A DNA stretch of 64,000 bases, taken from positions 32,033,782 through 32,097,781 of the forward strand of contig NC_091312.1 of assembly GCF_038502225.1 (NCBI RefSeq), given 5' to 3'. The DNA comes from Cherax quadricarinatus (lineage: Eukaryota > Arthropoda > Malacostraca > Decapoda > Parastacidae). The notes below the pieces were generated by a model that was not told where the DNA came from, did no database searches, and saw only the letters and a program-made list of their open reading frames with translations. Shown one piece after another: positions 1 through 11,067 of the stretch. The translations under genes were made by a program, and so were the position numbers. Numbering within the stretch: position 1 is the first letter of the stretch; each line of letters starts with the position of its first letter.

Positions 1-591
1 TGAGCCATTTTAAGAACAGTCTCTCTGCATTGACTTGGAACAACTAAGATGGAATAGTCTCTCTCATCTGAATTTAATTTGAATACTGACTTGTACATCT
101 TTGATATATTCAAATTTATATGAAAAGTTTTTCCTTTGGATAACTTGATTTCGTTTAGCGGCATTATGGCAATTCTGAAGAGAAGGGCAATTACGTTGTA
201 AATTGATATGTCTAAAGGCTTAAAGTCAGGAAAAATCAAAGGATGGATAGTAGGAGAAGCCTGGGCTTTGGTCTGAGCCCTAGTCAAGACATTTATAGTA
301 TCGGAGGTGATATCTTCACTTTCATCTAATAAGTGAACCGGTGATCCTACTACCTCGCTTACGAGAGTATCATGACTGGTTTTTAATCTCACATGAATCT
401 CACGAGACATTGTCTCATCTGAACTTTCGAGGGGCTTCTCTGACTCTACAGAAAGAGGATCTGAAACACCTATGTCCATCTTTGGTGATGAAAGGTCAAC
501 CTCAGAAGGAAGAATGGCACCTTTTACATTACCTATTAGTACGGAGCAAGAAGTGATGGGAGCTAGTACGGCTTCAGACCAACCTGTGAAC
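1..591 (-). pseudogene. Gypsy (Gmr1-like) Pol: protease tail to start of integrase, runs off left edge
   Basis: Reading the minus strand from about 591 to 1 gives one open frame of about 195 codons. It starts in a protease-tail region ending in a LIGNVKGAI-like block, passes through an acidic linker, then a VLTRAQTKAQ motif, and ends at the window edge in VVPSQCRETVLKMA, which resembles the start of an integrase zinc-binding domain. In Gypsy elements of the Gmr1 group integrase lies before RT, and a TRAQ-type linker sits between protease and integrase; that matches here. The frame differs from the upstream gag-protease frame, so a frameshift lies near 600. The family assignment is from remembered motifs, with moderate certainty. 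Confidence 0.6.
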
Positions 592-600
592 CATTTAGAC

Positions 601-2002
601 CTAATGTAACAACGGATGGTAGGAAAAGTGTCCGTATGGCCCCAAGTAGTCTGAAAGTATAGCAGAGGAATGAGTTTCTTTAAGGTTAGGGAACAGCTTA
701 TCAGAAATGACTATACATGTGCATCCAGTGTCTCGTAAAATGGTAGATACATTAAGTCCATTAACTGTTCCTGAACAGAAGGGTGCTTGGTCATTACAGT
801 CTTTAAAACATCTTCCAACTTTTTGGACCTTCTTAGAAGGACAATCTGGACGTTTATGTCCCTTAACACCACACAAATGACAAACAGGAATAAAAGAAGT
901 CATTTTACTTCCCACTAGAGGCTTTGATTTCTTAAGGTCTGATGAACCCTTGCCCTTAGGGTTCGATCCCTTTAGGTCTTTATAGGAATTGTGAGCCTCA
1001 GCATACAGGTCAGCAGCCTCAGCAACTTCCTCAGCTTTAATCAGGTTACGTTCTCTGATGAATGTTCGTATCTGATGGGGAAGAGCTGTCAGGAACTGGT
1101 CAGCAACCATGAAGTCTCTAAGAGATTCATAACTGCGATCAATTCCTGAACTCTCTATCCAAAAGTTGAACAAACGAAAGAGTGTTACCTGTAACTGCTG
1201 AAAGTTCTGGCCAGGCTGTAAGATGGCATACCTGAAATCTTTCCTGTAAGAATTAGTGGTTTTTTGATATGCTTTAAGGATTGCTTTCTTCAGTAGGTTA
1301 TAATTACATATGATATCCTGCGACAAAGTTGCATAGATATTCAAGGCTGTACCAGAAAATAACATTCCTAACCTGGTAGCCCAGGTGTCAGCAGGCCATT
1401 CACAGAGGGTAGCGGTATTTTCAAACCTGATAATGTATGAAGTTATGTCTTCCCCCTCTGTGAAGGGAGGTAAATTAGGTGTTGGAATATGTGAACTAGC
1501 TGCATGATGTTCAATTACTCCTTCCTCTAATTGCTGTTGTGTAAGAGTTAACTTTTTATTCTCCAATTCAAGGAGAGATTTTTCGAGCTCGCAATCCTTT
1601 CCTCTCTCTCTATTAACTCAAGTTCTCTAGCTTTTTCCTCACGTATTTTAGCTTGTTCCTCACGTTCTCTAGCTCTTGCTTCACGATCAAGTCTATCACG
1701 CTCCTTTTTGTCTTCTCTTTCTCTTTCTAACTGTCTTTCTTGGACTTCTCTCTCAATTCTCTCTCTCTCCTTTTTCTCCTGTCTTTCAAGGTTCTCTTTC
1801 TCCTTTTTGTCTTCTCTTTCGATTCTCTCTCTCTCCTTGTTCTCTTCTCTTTCGATTCTCTCTCTCTCCTTTTCTTCTTCTCTTTCTCTTTCTGTCTCTC
1901 TTCTCTCTCAATTCTCTCTCTTTCAAGTCTTTCCTGGATCTTAGCACTAATGAAAGATTCTAAATTTTTCCCTGTTATTCCTAACTTACTTCCAGCATTC
2001 AT
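601..2002 (-). pseudogene. Gypsy (Gmr1-like) gag with zinc knuckle and start of aspartic protease, frameshifted
   Basis: Two minus-strand frames together look like a Gypsy gag. The first (2002-1727) is short and begins MNAGSKLGITGKNLE, followed by a very charged Glu/Arg/Lys coiled coil. The second (1566-601, 321 residues) carries a capsid-like region with WPADTWATRLGMLFSG, then one CCHC knuckle CHLCGVKGHKRPDC near residue 230, then RDTGC, the catalytic start of a retroviral-type aspartic protease, near residue 280. Gag binds and packages RNA; the protease cleaves the polyprotein. The two frames differ by one base, so gag is broken around 1570-1730. The pyrimidine-rich plus-strand frames here are shadows of the coiled coil. 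The Gmr1 link comes from the downstream TRAQ linker and a similar gag at 8924-9376. Confidence 0.72.
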
Positions 2003-2040
2003 TCAAAACTGGTATTCCTCCATGCTTGCAAGAATAACTT

Positions 2041-2591
2041 AAACTATCAGGGGAAATGAAATGAGTATTAAAGAAAACGGAGGGTTCAATTCCTGCTCTG
2101 CTCAAACTGTAAATAAACCAGAGGGCTTGATCCCTGCTTCAATTAAACAATATGTATTAATTAAAACGAAGGGTTCTATGCCGGCTCCAAGCAAACAGTA
2201 AGTAGATTGGGGTCACTTGACAAACCAATCTTCTCACCAACAAATCAAGAGTGTCCTATGACAGTTCCCTTGATATAATAAAGAGCTCAATGAAACAAAT
2301 TGTCACTGGAAAATCTCGGGTCCCTAGAGTCTAATCCTCCAAAGTGTTTCAAGCTCACACAAAAATAGATGGCAGAATTAACTAGTATTCCTGCCATGAC
2401 TTGACTTACAATAAATTGAGACTAACAATCACCAGATCTTTTAAATACCTGTACTGTAGTCCAACCATAGAGAATGATTACTCATGGCTGGTGGTAACCG
2501 TCTGTGGTATGCGGCGTTGAAGTTCCAATGGTAGATTCGAGATGGAGTTGAATCTTGTTTCAGTCGAGTTGATCCTGGCAAGGTCGCCACT
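2041..2591 (-). other. Untranslated leader between LTR and gag
   Basis: No coding region. Just inside the LTR end, the minus strand reads TGGCGACCTTGCCAGG, separated from the LTR terminal CA by two bases. This looks like a tRNA primer-binding site, since it starts with the complement of a tRNA CCA end. Between 2065 and 2200 a degenerate ~60-bp unit occurs about three times (GAGGGTTCAATTCCTGCTC and variants). Confidence 0.45.
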
Positions 2592-3380
2592 TGTGAAGGC
2601 TTACTCAGCCCTGTAACAACTTCAGTAAGTATTACTAAGGCTGGTGTTATTACTGTTCTTACTGCTGAACAATGGTTTAGTGCCGATGGAGGTAGCGTAG
2701 GTAGCAATGATACGGCCGTGGACTAGTTTGGCTTTAATTGGGTAGGAGTGAGTACACAACGGGCAGTGTGAGGGAGTGACCACAAGCCAGTCCGTGGAGG
2801 GGGAGCACTTGTGTCTGTCAAGTCGATCGGCCTAGGAGTGAGGGAGAGGCATGGGCCGGCAGGGTGGCGTGCCTACCTAGAGGCCTGGCTACAGAGGGCA
2901 GCACCTGAGTGGCGCAAAATATGAACTAAGCTGGCAGACAGCATGGGCTGTCTGTGCAGACAGTACAGGCTGTCTACATACGCTCAGCCACCTACCGCGC
3001 ATCATCCCGACGCGACAATACTGGTGGGCCCGTAGGTATAAAGGAATTACGTACACTAGCTACCCCAGAGAGGGACTGGCTTTCGCTCACTAGTAAATCA
3101 AAAATGGACATAAAAATGCAACAGGCAAAAAAAAAACTCTCCCATCCAGGGGAAGAGAAAACGGGTTTGCCCGCGCTGTTTCATCGAGGAGAGAGTCCGG
3201 AGACGTCAGCACTGGAACTAAAATCTTCTATATACAGGTTGTCCGCAGAGCTGAACATCAGTTGACCACTCGTCTACGAACGTTGTTGCACCCTCACATC
3301 TGCAAACAATGACTGACAGTAGCATTTCCTAAGGTGTGACATGTGACTCAGAGGGCAGCACTGCCCTGACCGTAATACAG
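2592..3380 (-). repeat. Putative LTR of Gypsy element (about 790 bp)
   Basis: On the minus strand the block starts TGTATTACGGTCAGG right after a purine-rich tract (AAAAGGAAAAAAAGCC, a polypurine-tract candidate) and ends ...CTTCACA two bases before a primer-binding-site-like TGGCGACC. TG...CA ends, the adjacent PPT and the PBS support an LTR. It sits between an integrase end (3521-4589) and a gag start (2002), so it could be shared by two elements in tandem or be the 5' LTR of the gag element abutting another element. Positions 2912-3028 are nearly identical, in inverted orientation, to 6425-6542. Confidence 0.5.
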
Positions 3381-3520
3381 GCTTTTTTTCCTTTTGTTAT
3401 AAAACACTGGTGCACATACGTACAATAATACTATATCCATGGAATTCATTACACTCTGGGTACCCTTCTAAAAGTATTTACTTAATTACATGATGTTGTC
3501 CACCCTGACTCTATTATCGA

Positions 3521-4589
3521 CTAGCTATACAATGTGTGTGCATTTATACCCATTTCTGCAAGCAAACAATTAGCATAACTAGCGTAGGAGTCAGACAAGT
3601 CAGTAGGTACGTCAATGTCACAGAAATGTACTGTTGTCCTGGGTCGCAGGCCATAAGTATGGAGCCTTACTGGGCCGTCTTCTGTACCAGTAGTAGTGGG
3701 AGAAGGGATAGATGGTTTGTCCCTAACATTAGTCTGATCGTGGCGTTGCAATGCACGCGCCTCCAGCTCTGCTTCGGCCTGCATATAGTCCACATACTTC
3801 ATGTGATCAAGGTGGGCTTCCTTGATAGTTCCCGTAGCAATCTCCCTCACCTCGAACTTATTGCCACGGAGTTGTCGTAGGACACGGTAAGGACCCACAA
3901 ACTTTGGGACAAGTTTGTGCATACCTGGGGTCTGCACTGGGTTGAGCAACATAACTTTGCAACCTGGTTCCACTTTGCTTTCCTTGGTGCGGGCATTGCG
4001 CTCAGACGTGAACCTATCAGTAGCTTTCATAAGGTTCTCTCGTACCCGCTGGAAGACAAGCTGCGTTGTCCTCATCTTTACTACACTGGGGTTCAGTATC
4101 ATAAGTAGGTCTAGGTGGAGCAAACAGAATTTCATATGGTAAGCGCTTGTCATAGCCATACAAAGCAAAATGAGGTGTCTCACCGATCGAGCTGTTGAGG
4201 GAGGAATTTAATGTACACTGAACATCTGGGATAGCCTCATCCCATGTAGTACAACTTGGGTTAACGGTTACTCTGAGCACCTCCAGGACTTTGCGATTTG
4301 TACGTTCAGCAAGACCATTACTCGCAGGGTGGCGTGGAGCTACTGGCGCTTGATGAATGTTGAATCTGGAGCAAAGATCCTGCATTATGCCATTTATAAA
4401 CTCAGACCCATTGTCTGACAGAAGGACACGTGGGCAAGTATGACGAAGAACATGCTCACGGAAAGCACTAGCGACCGTTTCGGCGGTTTTATCAGGAATG
4501 GGTACTAATTCACTGTACCGCGTCAAGTTATCTACCATTACAAGCAGGTGCTTATTTCCCTTCTCTGTCGTGTCTGCACGTTTGAGCAT
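3521..4589 (-). pseudogene. Gypsy integrase, C-terminal two thirds, frameshifted and 5' truncated
   Basis: Two overlapping minus-strand frames make up an integrase. The upstream one (4589-4017) holds the RNase-H-fold core, with LLVMVDNLTRYSELVPI, LLSDNGSEF (second catalytic Asp) and PRHPASNGLAERTNRKVLE (catalytic Glu). The downstream one (4183-3521) starts in the core and carries a GPY/F module (KLVPKFVGPYRVLRQLRG) and the tail VREIATGTIKEAHLDHMKYV. The frames differ by one base, so a frameshift lies near 4020-4180. The first catalytic Asp and the zinc-binding N-terminus are missing: homology stops abruptly near 4600. Integrase inserts the cDNA into the host genome. The GPY/F tail next to a PPT and LTR fits a conventional Gypsy order, unlike the Gmr1-like piece at 1-2002. 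Confidence 0.82.
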
Positions 4590-4599
4590 CCAGACACAG

Positions 4600-6424
4600 G
4601 TACTAGCAGGATCCAGCCGATATTTGCCGAATTTTCTTCGAGAATTGTACGTGGCGTCCCAGTGACTCCACGCTACAGTGTCCCACGCTGTTTCTCAAGT
4701 CACGTGTTCAGCGTCACTTGTATGTTGCTGTTGTTGTTCAGCTCAGCACAGCTGTTTCAGCAAGCCAGAGGTGAGTTTTGTGGTGATTTCTGCGTCCAGT
4801 GTGAGCTCTACGTATTTGTGGGTGGGGGAGGAGAGGAGAGGAAGTGGCTGTTCCTCACCTTGCCCATGCTCGCCCTACTCATGCTCACCCGTCTACCATA
4901 CACCACTCACCACTGCCCACTCCCTCTGCTGTGTTTTCTGCTGTTTTTCGTATGAATTCATTGCCAGTGCTGTGTATCCCTCGAAGCTACGTGGATCACG
5001 ACGTCACGTGGGTGTGGGCGATGTCACGTAGACCTACAAAGCCACGTGAGTTACCAGATGTCCCAGGCCTCATGCTGTGGTCTGCTGCCTGCATCACATT
5101 GACGTCACCCACGATGCTGCCCGACTTCATGACGTCACGATGTCTGCCTGACGTCACCTCGAGATGTCTGCCTGACGTCACCTCGAGATGTCTGCTGACG
5201 TCACCTCGAGATGTCTGCTGACGTCACCTCGAGATGTCTGCTGATGTCACCTCGAGATGTCTGCTGACGTCACCTCGCGACATCACGCCAGACATCACAT
5301 GATGTCAACATCGAGTGTTTCTAGTAATTATTTCAGTATTGTCGAGAAGATTGAGAGAAGATATATGTCGTGTGTTAATTAATTCCTCTCAGTCAGTGTT
5401 CTCACATTTTAGTATGTCTTAGTCAGTTTTATGCACAGAAAAGCATCATTTGCTAGTTAAGTCATGTTGTACCGTATGTACAGCGGTGTGTTTGTAAGTT
5501 TTCCGTGTGTCCAGTGAGGTCTGTGGTCAGACCCTTGAGTTGCACCACTGTGCTAAGTCACCCGCGTGACCAGTGTTTGACAGCTGATTACTCAGCCCTG
5601 AGCGTATGAGCCCCCTTGTACAGAAAGCTTTTATGCTCGTCGCTCGTGATGTTCTGTAGAATCGTACCTGCTACGATTCCCATCGAGATTTCTTTCACTT
5701 CACCTCCAGACCGTCAGAGTGCAGTTATATATAGAGAAACAAGTCTGGGGACGCTTAGGCTAACCTCTGCTATAACTCCAACTGTCGAGAGATGATACTC
5801 GTCAAGCTGCAGCCAGGCCTGTCGGCAGGCGCTGTGTCAGCCTCGTGTCACAAGCTTCAGTGAGCAGCCTGCACAAAGATGATGTCACTTTGACTGCTAG
5901 CTCGCTCACTGCAGTCTGGTGTATGATGTTACGACTCCCAGATGTTTTGCCCAGTCGTCTCTGCCACGACTTGCTCCACAACTCGCTCCACGCTCGCCGG
6001 CAGTGACAGCCCAGCGACAGTACCAGTCGAGAAGTGTCCTGAGTCGCTTGCCAGAAGTCCTGCCCAGTTGCCGAGTTTTGTCGACTCCTCACTCGAGGGC
6101 ACCAGCAAGTCGTGCCCCAGGTTGAGTGAAAACCTGCAGCGACTCCTACGATGTCTGCTTCACCGTTCCAGAGGAGACCGTACCCTGTTACGTCACAGCT
6201 CAGCCGCAGCAATGTCTCCCGTGTTGCAGTATCTGTCTAGACGCAGGAAGTCGTGCAGTGATGCCCTTCGACGCTCACTGCCTATGACCACAATGTTTAG
6301 CACACCCCACATGTTTTTTCTTCCCTCCCTGTAGGAAGTTTTTTTTCCATGTTCATATGTATATATATGTTTTTATTTTGTGTTCTGTGCCCTGTTCCTA
6401 TGAGAGAGAGAGACCGAGTTTCTT
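4600..6424 (+). promoter_or_regulatory. Non-coding, regulatory-looking region next to the broken integrase
   Basis: I recognise no protein here on either strand; the 60-137 codon frames show no family features. Visible signals are a CRE-site tandem array (5130-5273), a TATA-like TTATATATAG at about 5725, and more CRE-like or E-box-like sites (GTCACGTG near 4700, 5005 and 5040). With the AATAAA at about 6720 and the LTR-like block at 6425-6542, the stretch may be the U3-like part of an unusually long LTR in plus orientation. That is inference. Confidence 0.3.
5130..5273 (+). repeat. Tandem array of 23-24 bp units, each with a CRE palindrome
   Basis: The unit is TGACGTCACCTCGAGATGTC plus TGC or TGCC. 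TGACGTCA starts near 5130, 5149, 5173, 5196, 5219 and 5265; the copy near 5242 has TGATGTCA. Each unit holds two palindromes: the CRE/ATF site TGACGTCA and CTCGAG, an E-box-like site. Spacing is about two helical turns. Confidence 0.85.
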
Positions 6425-6760
6425 TTACTACCAGCATTGTCATGTCGGGACGACGCGCGGTAGGTGGCCGAGCGTATGTAGACAGCCTGTACTGTCTGCA
6501 CAGACAGCCCATGCTGTCTGCCAGCTTAGTTCATATTTTGCGCTATGCTGGTGCTGCCACCTAGGCCTTGCCACTTCAGTATGCCCAGACTTGCCTCGCC
6601 CTCACTCTCACAGCGGCCTAGCAACAACACACAAGACCTCCCAGCTCTCTCTCGTGGGCATGGCCCTGCCCGGGCCATGGGCACAAACACACAAGCCTGT
6701 GTAACCCAACACTAGTTATCAATAAAGAAAGAAGCCTCCGAAGAAGTATATCATTCACAC
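6425..6760 (+). repeat. LTR-like block, inverted relative to 2912-3028, with poly(A) signal
   Basis: 6425-6542 matches the reverse complement of 2912-3028 with very few differences. Farther right the homology decays. The block contains several copies of the CTGTCTG/CAGACAG dyad. AATAAA lies at about 6720, and a CACA end near 6760 could be an LTR terminus. It is in plus orientation, while the flanking element genes are on the minus strand. Confidence 0.5.
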
Positions 6761-7769
6761 CCGCTACCAGAATACCAAACAAACATCGTCATAAATCTCC
6801 TCCTCAGGAAAATTAATGAATAGAAAAAGAAATAATAACAGACAAACATAAACACTTTATTATATAGAAAATATAAAATATAAAACACTTAAATATGTAA
6901 TATTAATCCTACATTAAAGAAAATGAAAAATGAAAAATATAAATGATAACTGAATTCAATGCTAATTTAAAACTTGGGTGTCTGGTGTTGGTGACACTGT
7001 GTTGTTGAAATTGTAGCCATTGCTGATGATAGGGAAGGGGTCGCAGGTGTTGGTTACAACCCACCGGTTCGTTCTTCACAGTATAGCCGTGAGTATTATA
7101 TCCCGATGACAGGAAAGCAGGTTCTTTACCACTGCAATGATGAGGGGTTACGTCCTGCAATTTCATACAGGTGCACAGGTAATTAAATCCAAAAAGGGGA
7201 AGTCTCAGGACGTTAGTCCATCTCCATCAGTTCTGCTCGTTGATTGGCAGGTGACCCTCTCTGTCATCCAAGCTGGAAAGATAGACAGGTTACCCACTGC
7301 TTAAGAAATCACTCTCCATTATAAGTACAATACCTAAAAGATGTGGTGGTTATTACAACAGTCAACTTAGAGCAAGACTGAAAGGACTAAGTTTATTATT
7401 GGTCAAAAGTGAAGCTTTTAACCAATAAATCCACTAGAATACAAGGCAGGCATGTACTTACAGTAGTACTGGGAGCTGTGAGTCTAGTGATTACTGTTTG
7501 GACCGGAGCCCCACACGTCACCTTTCGGGGGGGGGGCAGAAGGAGGGGAAGGGATAGCGGGAGCTAGACTGACCCTACCTTAACAAGCAGCTGGCAGTCA
7601 AACTATCATTACTATATACTCCCTCGCTACTCCTATCTATTGAACTTCTCCCTCACACACAGGAAAGTACCCTGGAGGCACAAGGAATGTACATGATTTA
7701 GGGCTGTAAGTTATTTCATCTTCACATTTAGAGGATTAGCCTCATAAGCACACACAGAAGCAGGCAGCA
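6761..7769. other. No recognisable gene
   Basis: AT-rich sequence to about 7200, then mixed composition with a G9 run at about 7528. The 85-codon minus frame at 6909-7166 has no recognisable features. It probably contains more decayed retroelement DNA. Confidence 0.4.
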
Positions 7770-8276
7770 TTAGTTCTTTGATTGCTCCAGAACTGCTATT
7801 TTAGCAAACAATGCTATGGATCGTTTATCCTCGTCAAGGACAAAGGCTGTGGACTGGACAGCATTGATAAGTGATGATAAAAGTTTATCTAATCTAACAG
7901 CAAATGCACTCAACGATTCATTAGTCATGGGTTTAGCATTCACGAGTTCCCGAAGAACAACATATGGATCAGCTGTTTTTACTGGTACAAGGAAAGAATG
8001 AATCAGTTCCTCATATTATGACCACTTAATAAGATTCATGAAGTCTCGCATTTCAAGGAGATCCACAAAGTGAACAGCAGCAGGGGACCAATGAAGAGCT
8101 TCTTTTGCAAGTCTGATAAGACTTTCCTCTGAAGGAGGACCGTCAACTAGAGCATTAACATGAGAACGAATGGCAGTAAACCATGCTTCAAGACTATGTA
8201 CAGTAATACCATTGCATCTTTCATGGGGAATCCGTCGGATACACCCACAGTCAAGTATCCAGTGTAATATTTGCAA
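7770..8276 (-). pseudogene. Gag-like retroelement fragment with one in-frame stop
   Basis: The minus strand is open for about 169 codons except for one TAA at 8016-8018. The first part has HSLEAWFTAIRSHVNALVDG and SEESLIRLAKEAL. After the stop comes FLVPVKTADPYVVLRELVNA and ESLSAFAVRLDKLLSSLINA, the small-helix pattern typical of the capsid part of retrotransposon gag (a short hydrophobic helix, a PY/PE turn, then a long amphipathic helix). I do not recognise the family. The recognisable part starts near 8195, exactly where the protease-tail frame of the next feature ends, so two elements seem to be joined here. Confidence 0.4.
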
Positions 8277-8341
8277 TGTACATAAATTCTATGCAAGGGG
8301 ACAAAAAATATAGCTCCTCCAAATGCTTCCAAGCAAAACAA
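8191..8341 (-). pseudogene. Protease-tail fragment of Gmr1-like Gypsy
   Basis: The minus frame from 8341 reads VPLHRIYVHCKYYTGYLTVG then VSDGFPMKDAMVLL. This matches the region just after the aspartic protease core in Gmr1-like elements, where a VPLH..., a (L/V)VG and a P-hydrophobic-LLGND block follow each other. It lies downstream of the gag at 8442-9491 in the same orientation, so it likely belongs to the same element. The family's LGND continuation is missing and the frame changes near 8191. Confidence 0.45.
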
Positions 8342-8441
8342 AGGATTACAAGGAGGTGTTCTCTGAAAGGGGAAGTACTCCCTCTCTTATAAGTGAGCAA
8401 TATGCTCCAGTATCTCTAAAGGTTCTGACTTCAGTTGTTTT

Positions 8442-9491
8442 TTAGTTTTCCTGAAGGGAAATACAACTCTGACAGTAATAAGGAGCCATCCCTTTCTCTA
8501 CTTCTTTCAGGGACATGTTACTAGGGACACTATAGATTTTCCCTATGGGTTGGGGTTTTTGGAGGCAGTTGGGATGGATGTGACCTACTTTACTGCAGAT
8601 GAAGCAGACGACAGGCTTGTCCTTAACTACCTGCTGATGTTGCAATTGGTGTCGCTCTGGTTGGTGTCTCTCTGGATACTGTTGTCGAGTTGCACCATGT
8701 TGAGTGGTTTGTCTCTCACCAGGTGGACCATAAGTTGAGTAGCATGGCTCACCAGGTGACTTAGTTGGCTGCCGTAGACATTCTCCCTCCGGCTGGCACT
8801 TCATCCTCCAAGGTTGATGATCTCTGGTCACACCAGGCTGTTGAAAAGAGAGAGGGGACTGCTCGGATAAGGAGCTGTTAGTTTTAAAGGTATCAGCGAA
8901 CCTGGCTGCCTCCAATGCAGTGGTTAAGTCACGATCCTGCAGACTCTAACCTCTAGTCCCACAGACTCCAGCAGGCTGTCAACCAGAATAAGATGCACAA
9001 GATCATCGAAGGTAGCAACACCACTTGCTTTATACCAGCTGGTAAAAGCTTTGGTCTGCTGTTGCACAAAATCAACCAGGGATTGACCAAGCTGTCGTCT
9101 GCCTAATTTAAACGACTTTCTGTACTTAGCTGGGATACATGTATATGCTCCCAAAACTGTGGTCTTCACTACTTTATAATCGGAAAAATCAATGTCATTT
9201 AACACTGACGTAAATTCCTGTGCCTTACCAAACAATGCTGTGTGAACCAATGTCGCCCAGTGCTGTTCCGGCCACCTCAAGGCTCGAGCCTGATTTTCGA
9301 AAGTTTCGAAAAAAAATTTTGGTTCTGCCTCACTGAAGCGGGGAACAAGCTGTACTGCTTTCTGTAAACTAGTCATTTACAACTTGCGAAAAGTGCCTTC
9401 TTTCTTTTTCCCTATCAAACTCTTCCTTGGCAAATGTCCTCTGTTCCCTAGTCTGCTCAAGATTGATTTTCGCCAACTCAAGTGCCAACAC
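8442..9491 (-). pseudogene. Gypsy (Gmr1-like) gag, frameshifted, truncated at its N-terminus
   Basis: The minus strand reads, in order: a charged N-terminal helix (about 9491-9377, ending KEEFDREKERRHFSQ); a capsid domain from 9376 (LVPRFSEAEPKFFFETFENQ, LRWPEQHWATLVHTALFGKA, KVVKTTVLGAYTCIPAKYR); and, after a frameshift near 8920-8950, a Gln/Pro/Arg-rich part with one CCHC knuckle CFICSKVGHIHPNC. The order capsid, basic linker, single knuckle, protease region fits Gmr1-like and related Gypsy gags. It resembles, but is not a recent copy of, the gag at 601-2002. The N-terminal helix is cut at about 9494, where a 364-bp repeat begins. Confidence 0.75.
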
Positions 9492-9493
9492 AG

Positions 9494-9857
9494 ATAAAAT
9501 ATACATCACCAGGAGTTCTGGTAAAAACATTAATGTAAATATGTGGACTGTATATTAAATTTAAAATGTGAATACATACATATTGAAGGAGAATTTATCT
9601 TAATACCACTCACCAATTAGTCTGGAGATTGCGGCGTGTCATACACCAGACCCCTTGTCTAAAATATGAAGAAAATACTGGCCAGAATTTCAAACATAAA
9701 TAGACAACTTAGCTGGGGTTCCAAAGCTGCCCTGTCCATCTGCTTAATGCTCACATTATGCAGGGCTGCAAATCCAACAATTTCGGCTCCTATTTGAGAG
9801 GTTTCAACCACAATTTAACCTCCAGAGCGATGAAATATATGAACATTTCACTAGCGT
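9494..9857. repeat. 364-bp direct repeat, left copy (flanks BEL fragment)
   Basis: Matches 11068-11431 base for base in length (364 bp) with a dozen or so substitutions. It starts ATAAAATATACATCACC and ends TTTCACTAGCGT. It lacks TG...CA ends, so it is not a standard LTR as bounded here. It overlaps the last ~20 codons of the BEL frame. Confidence 0.9.
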
Positions 9858-11006
9858 AAGCAACTGCTACATACACCAATTTTGAAGCATCACAAAAAAT
9901 GTGGAGTATATTTTTCCCATCTGGATTGGTCACCTGGCGTGGGAACTCCAACATTGGATTTTTTTCATAATCACCAATTAATTCATCCCACCTGTTAATG
10001 AATTCCTCAGGCAGAGTTTCATCCCAAGCACATTTAAGCTTCCATGCTTCTTGTATTAATAATTTCCCTCTTATAGTAAGGGGTGACACTAAGCCTAGTG
10101 GATCAAAACATTTGGAAACTTCAGCAAGCAAAACTCTCTTAGTTAATTTATTGGGCATACTGTAATTATTAGGTTTTAACATTAACAAATCTCTCTCAGT
10201 ATCCCAAGTTAATCCCAATGCATTACTACATTTTGGTACTTCATCTCCAGGGTAATCTTTACTTATTTTGTCCTTTAATTTGGATGAATTACTATTCCAT
10301 TCCCTCAAAGGCATATTTGCACTTTTCATTATTTAATTAGCCTCTTTATAAGTCATTAACAGTTCCTCTTCAGTTGACGTCACACCCAGGAAATTGTCCA
10401 CATAAAATTGTTTGCTCATTACTTTACTCAGTGGACTTCCTGTACGTTTAAGGTGTGCATTTATCGTCGCTTGAAGTAGGAACGGACTGGATGTAGCACC
10501 AAATAATACACTCCTAAAGCAAAAGGTTTTCAGAGGGCTAAGTGGGTCACTAGCGTTCTCAGACCATAAGAAGCAGGTATAATCCCGGTCAGCCTCTTGT
10601 AAACCCACTCTTAGGAAAGCTTTACTTATGTCAGCCATAAAGGCAAAATTCTTCACCCTGAAATTTAATAAGATATCTCCTAATTTTTCCGTCACGACAG
10701 ACCTGTCATCAAACAGTCATTTAAACTATATACATTTTTGTTAATCCTGGCACTACAATTAAACACAATTCTCAGAGGAGTGGTCTTAGAATCCTTCTTC
10801 ACTCCGTGATGTGGCAAATAGTGACCATAAATTTTGGCTTTCTCAGGAGGTACCTCTTCTATAAATTTATTAATTAATTCTTCAGTAATTATATCATTAT
10901 AAGCAGTCAACAATTCTGGTGTCTTACTCAGTTCGCGGAGCTGAGTCTTTAATTGTCCATATGCCTGTATGTAACTAATAAGATACATACCAGTAAATGG
11001 TAACAA
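9790..11006 (-). pseudogene. BEL/Pao reverse transcriptase fragment
   Basis: Three minus frames form a BEL/Pao-type RT. 11006-10692 has IYGHYLPHHGVKKDSKTTPL and RIVFNCSARINKN, the RT entry. 10695-10333 has FAFMADISKAFLRVGLQE (first catalytic Asp), SVLFGATSSPFLLQATI and YVDNFLG, the BEL version of the YXDD box. 10329-9790 has MKSANMPLREWNSN, ALGLTWDTERD, KCFDPLGLVSPLTIRGKLL and HIFCDASKLVYVAVAYA, the RT to RNase H connection. There is one frameshift near 10700 and one in-frame stop near 10331. Gag, protease, most of RNase H and integrase are absent. The frame runs into the left 364-bp repeat. Confidence 0.85.
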
Positions 11007-11067
11007 AAATAATTATTCTTTATCAAAGTTACAGAGACAAGTCACTCTGGACCTATATTAATTTTAA

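Noticed and set aside
1676..2042. Ser/Leu/Phe-rich plus-strand frames
   Set aside because: Shadows of the charged coiled coil of the minus-strand gag.
5130..5273. CRISPR-like array
   Set aside because: Unit of 23-24 bp without spacers, in animal DNA; a simple tandem array of CRE sites.
5802..6334. Possible protein in the 4.6-6.4 kb region
   Set aside because: Frames on both strands overlap and none shows a motif; more likely regulatory or decayed DNA.
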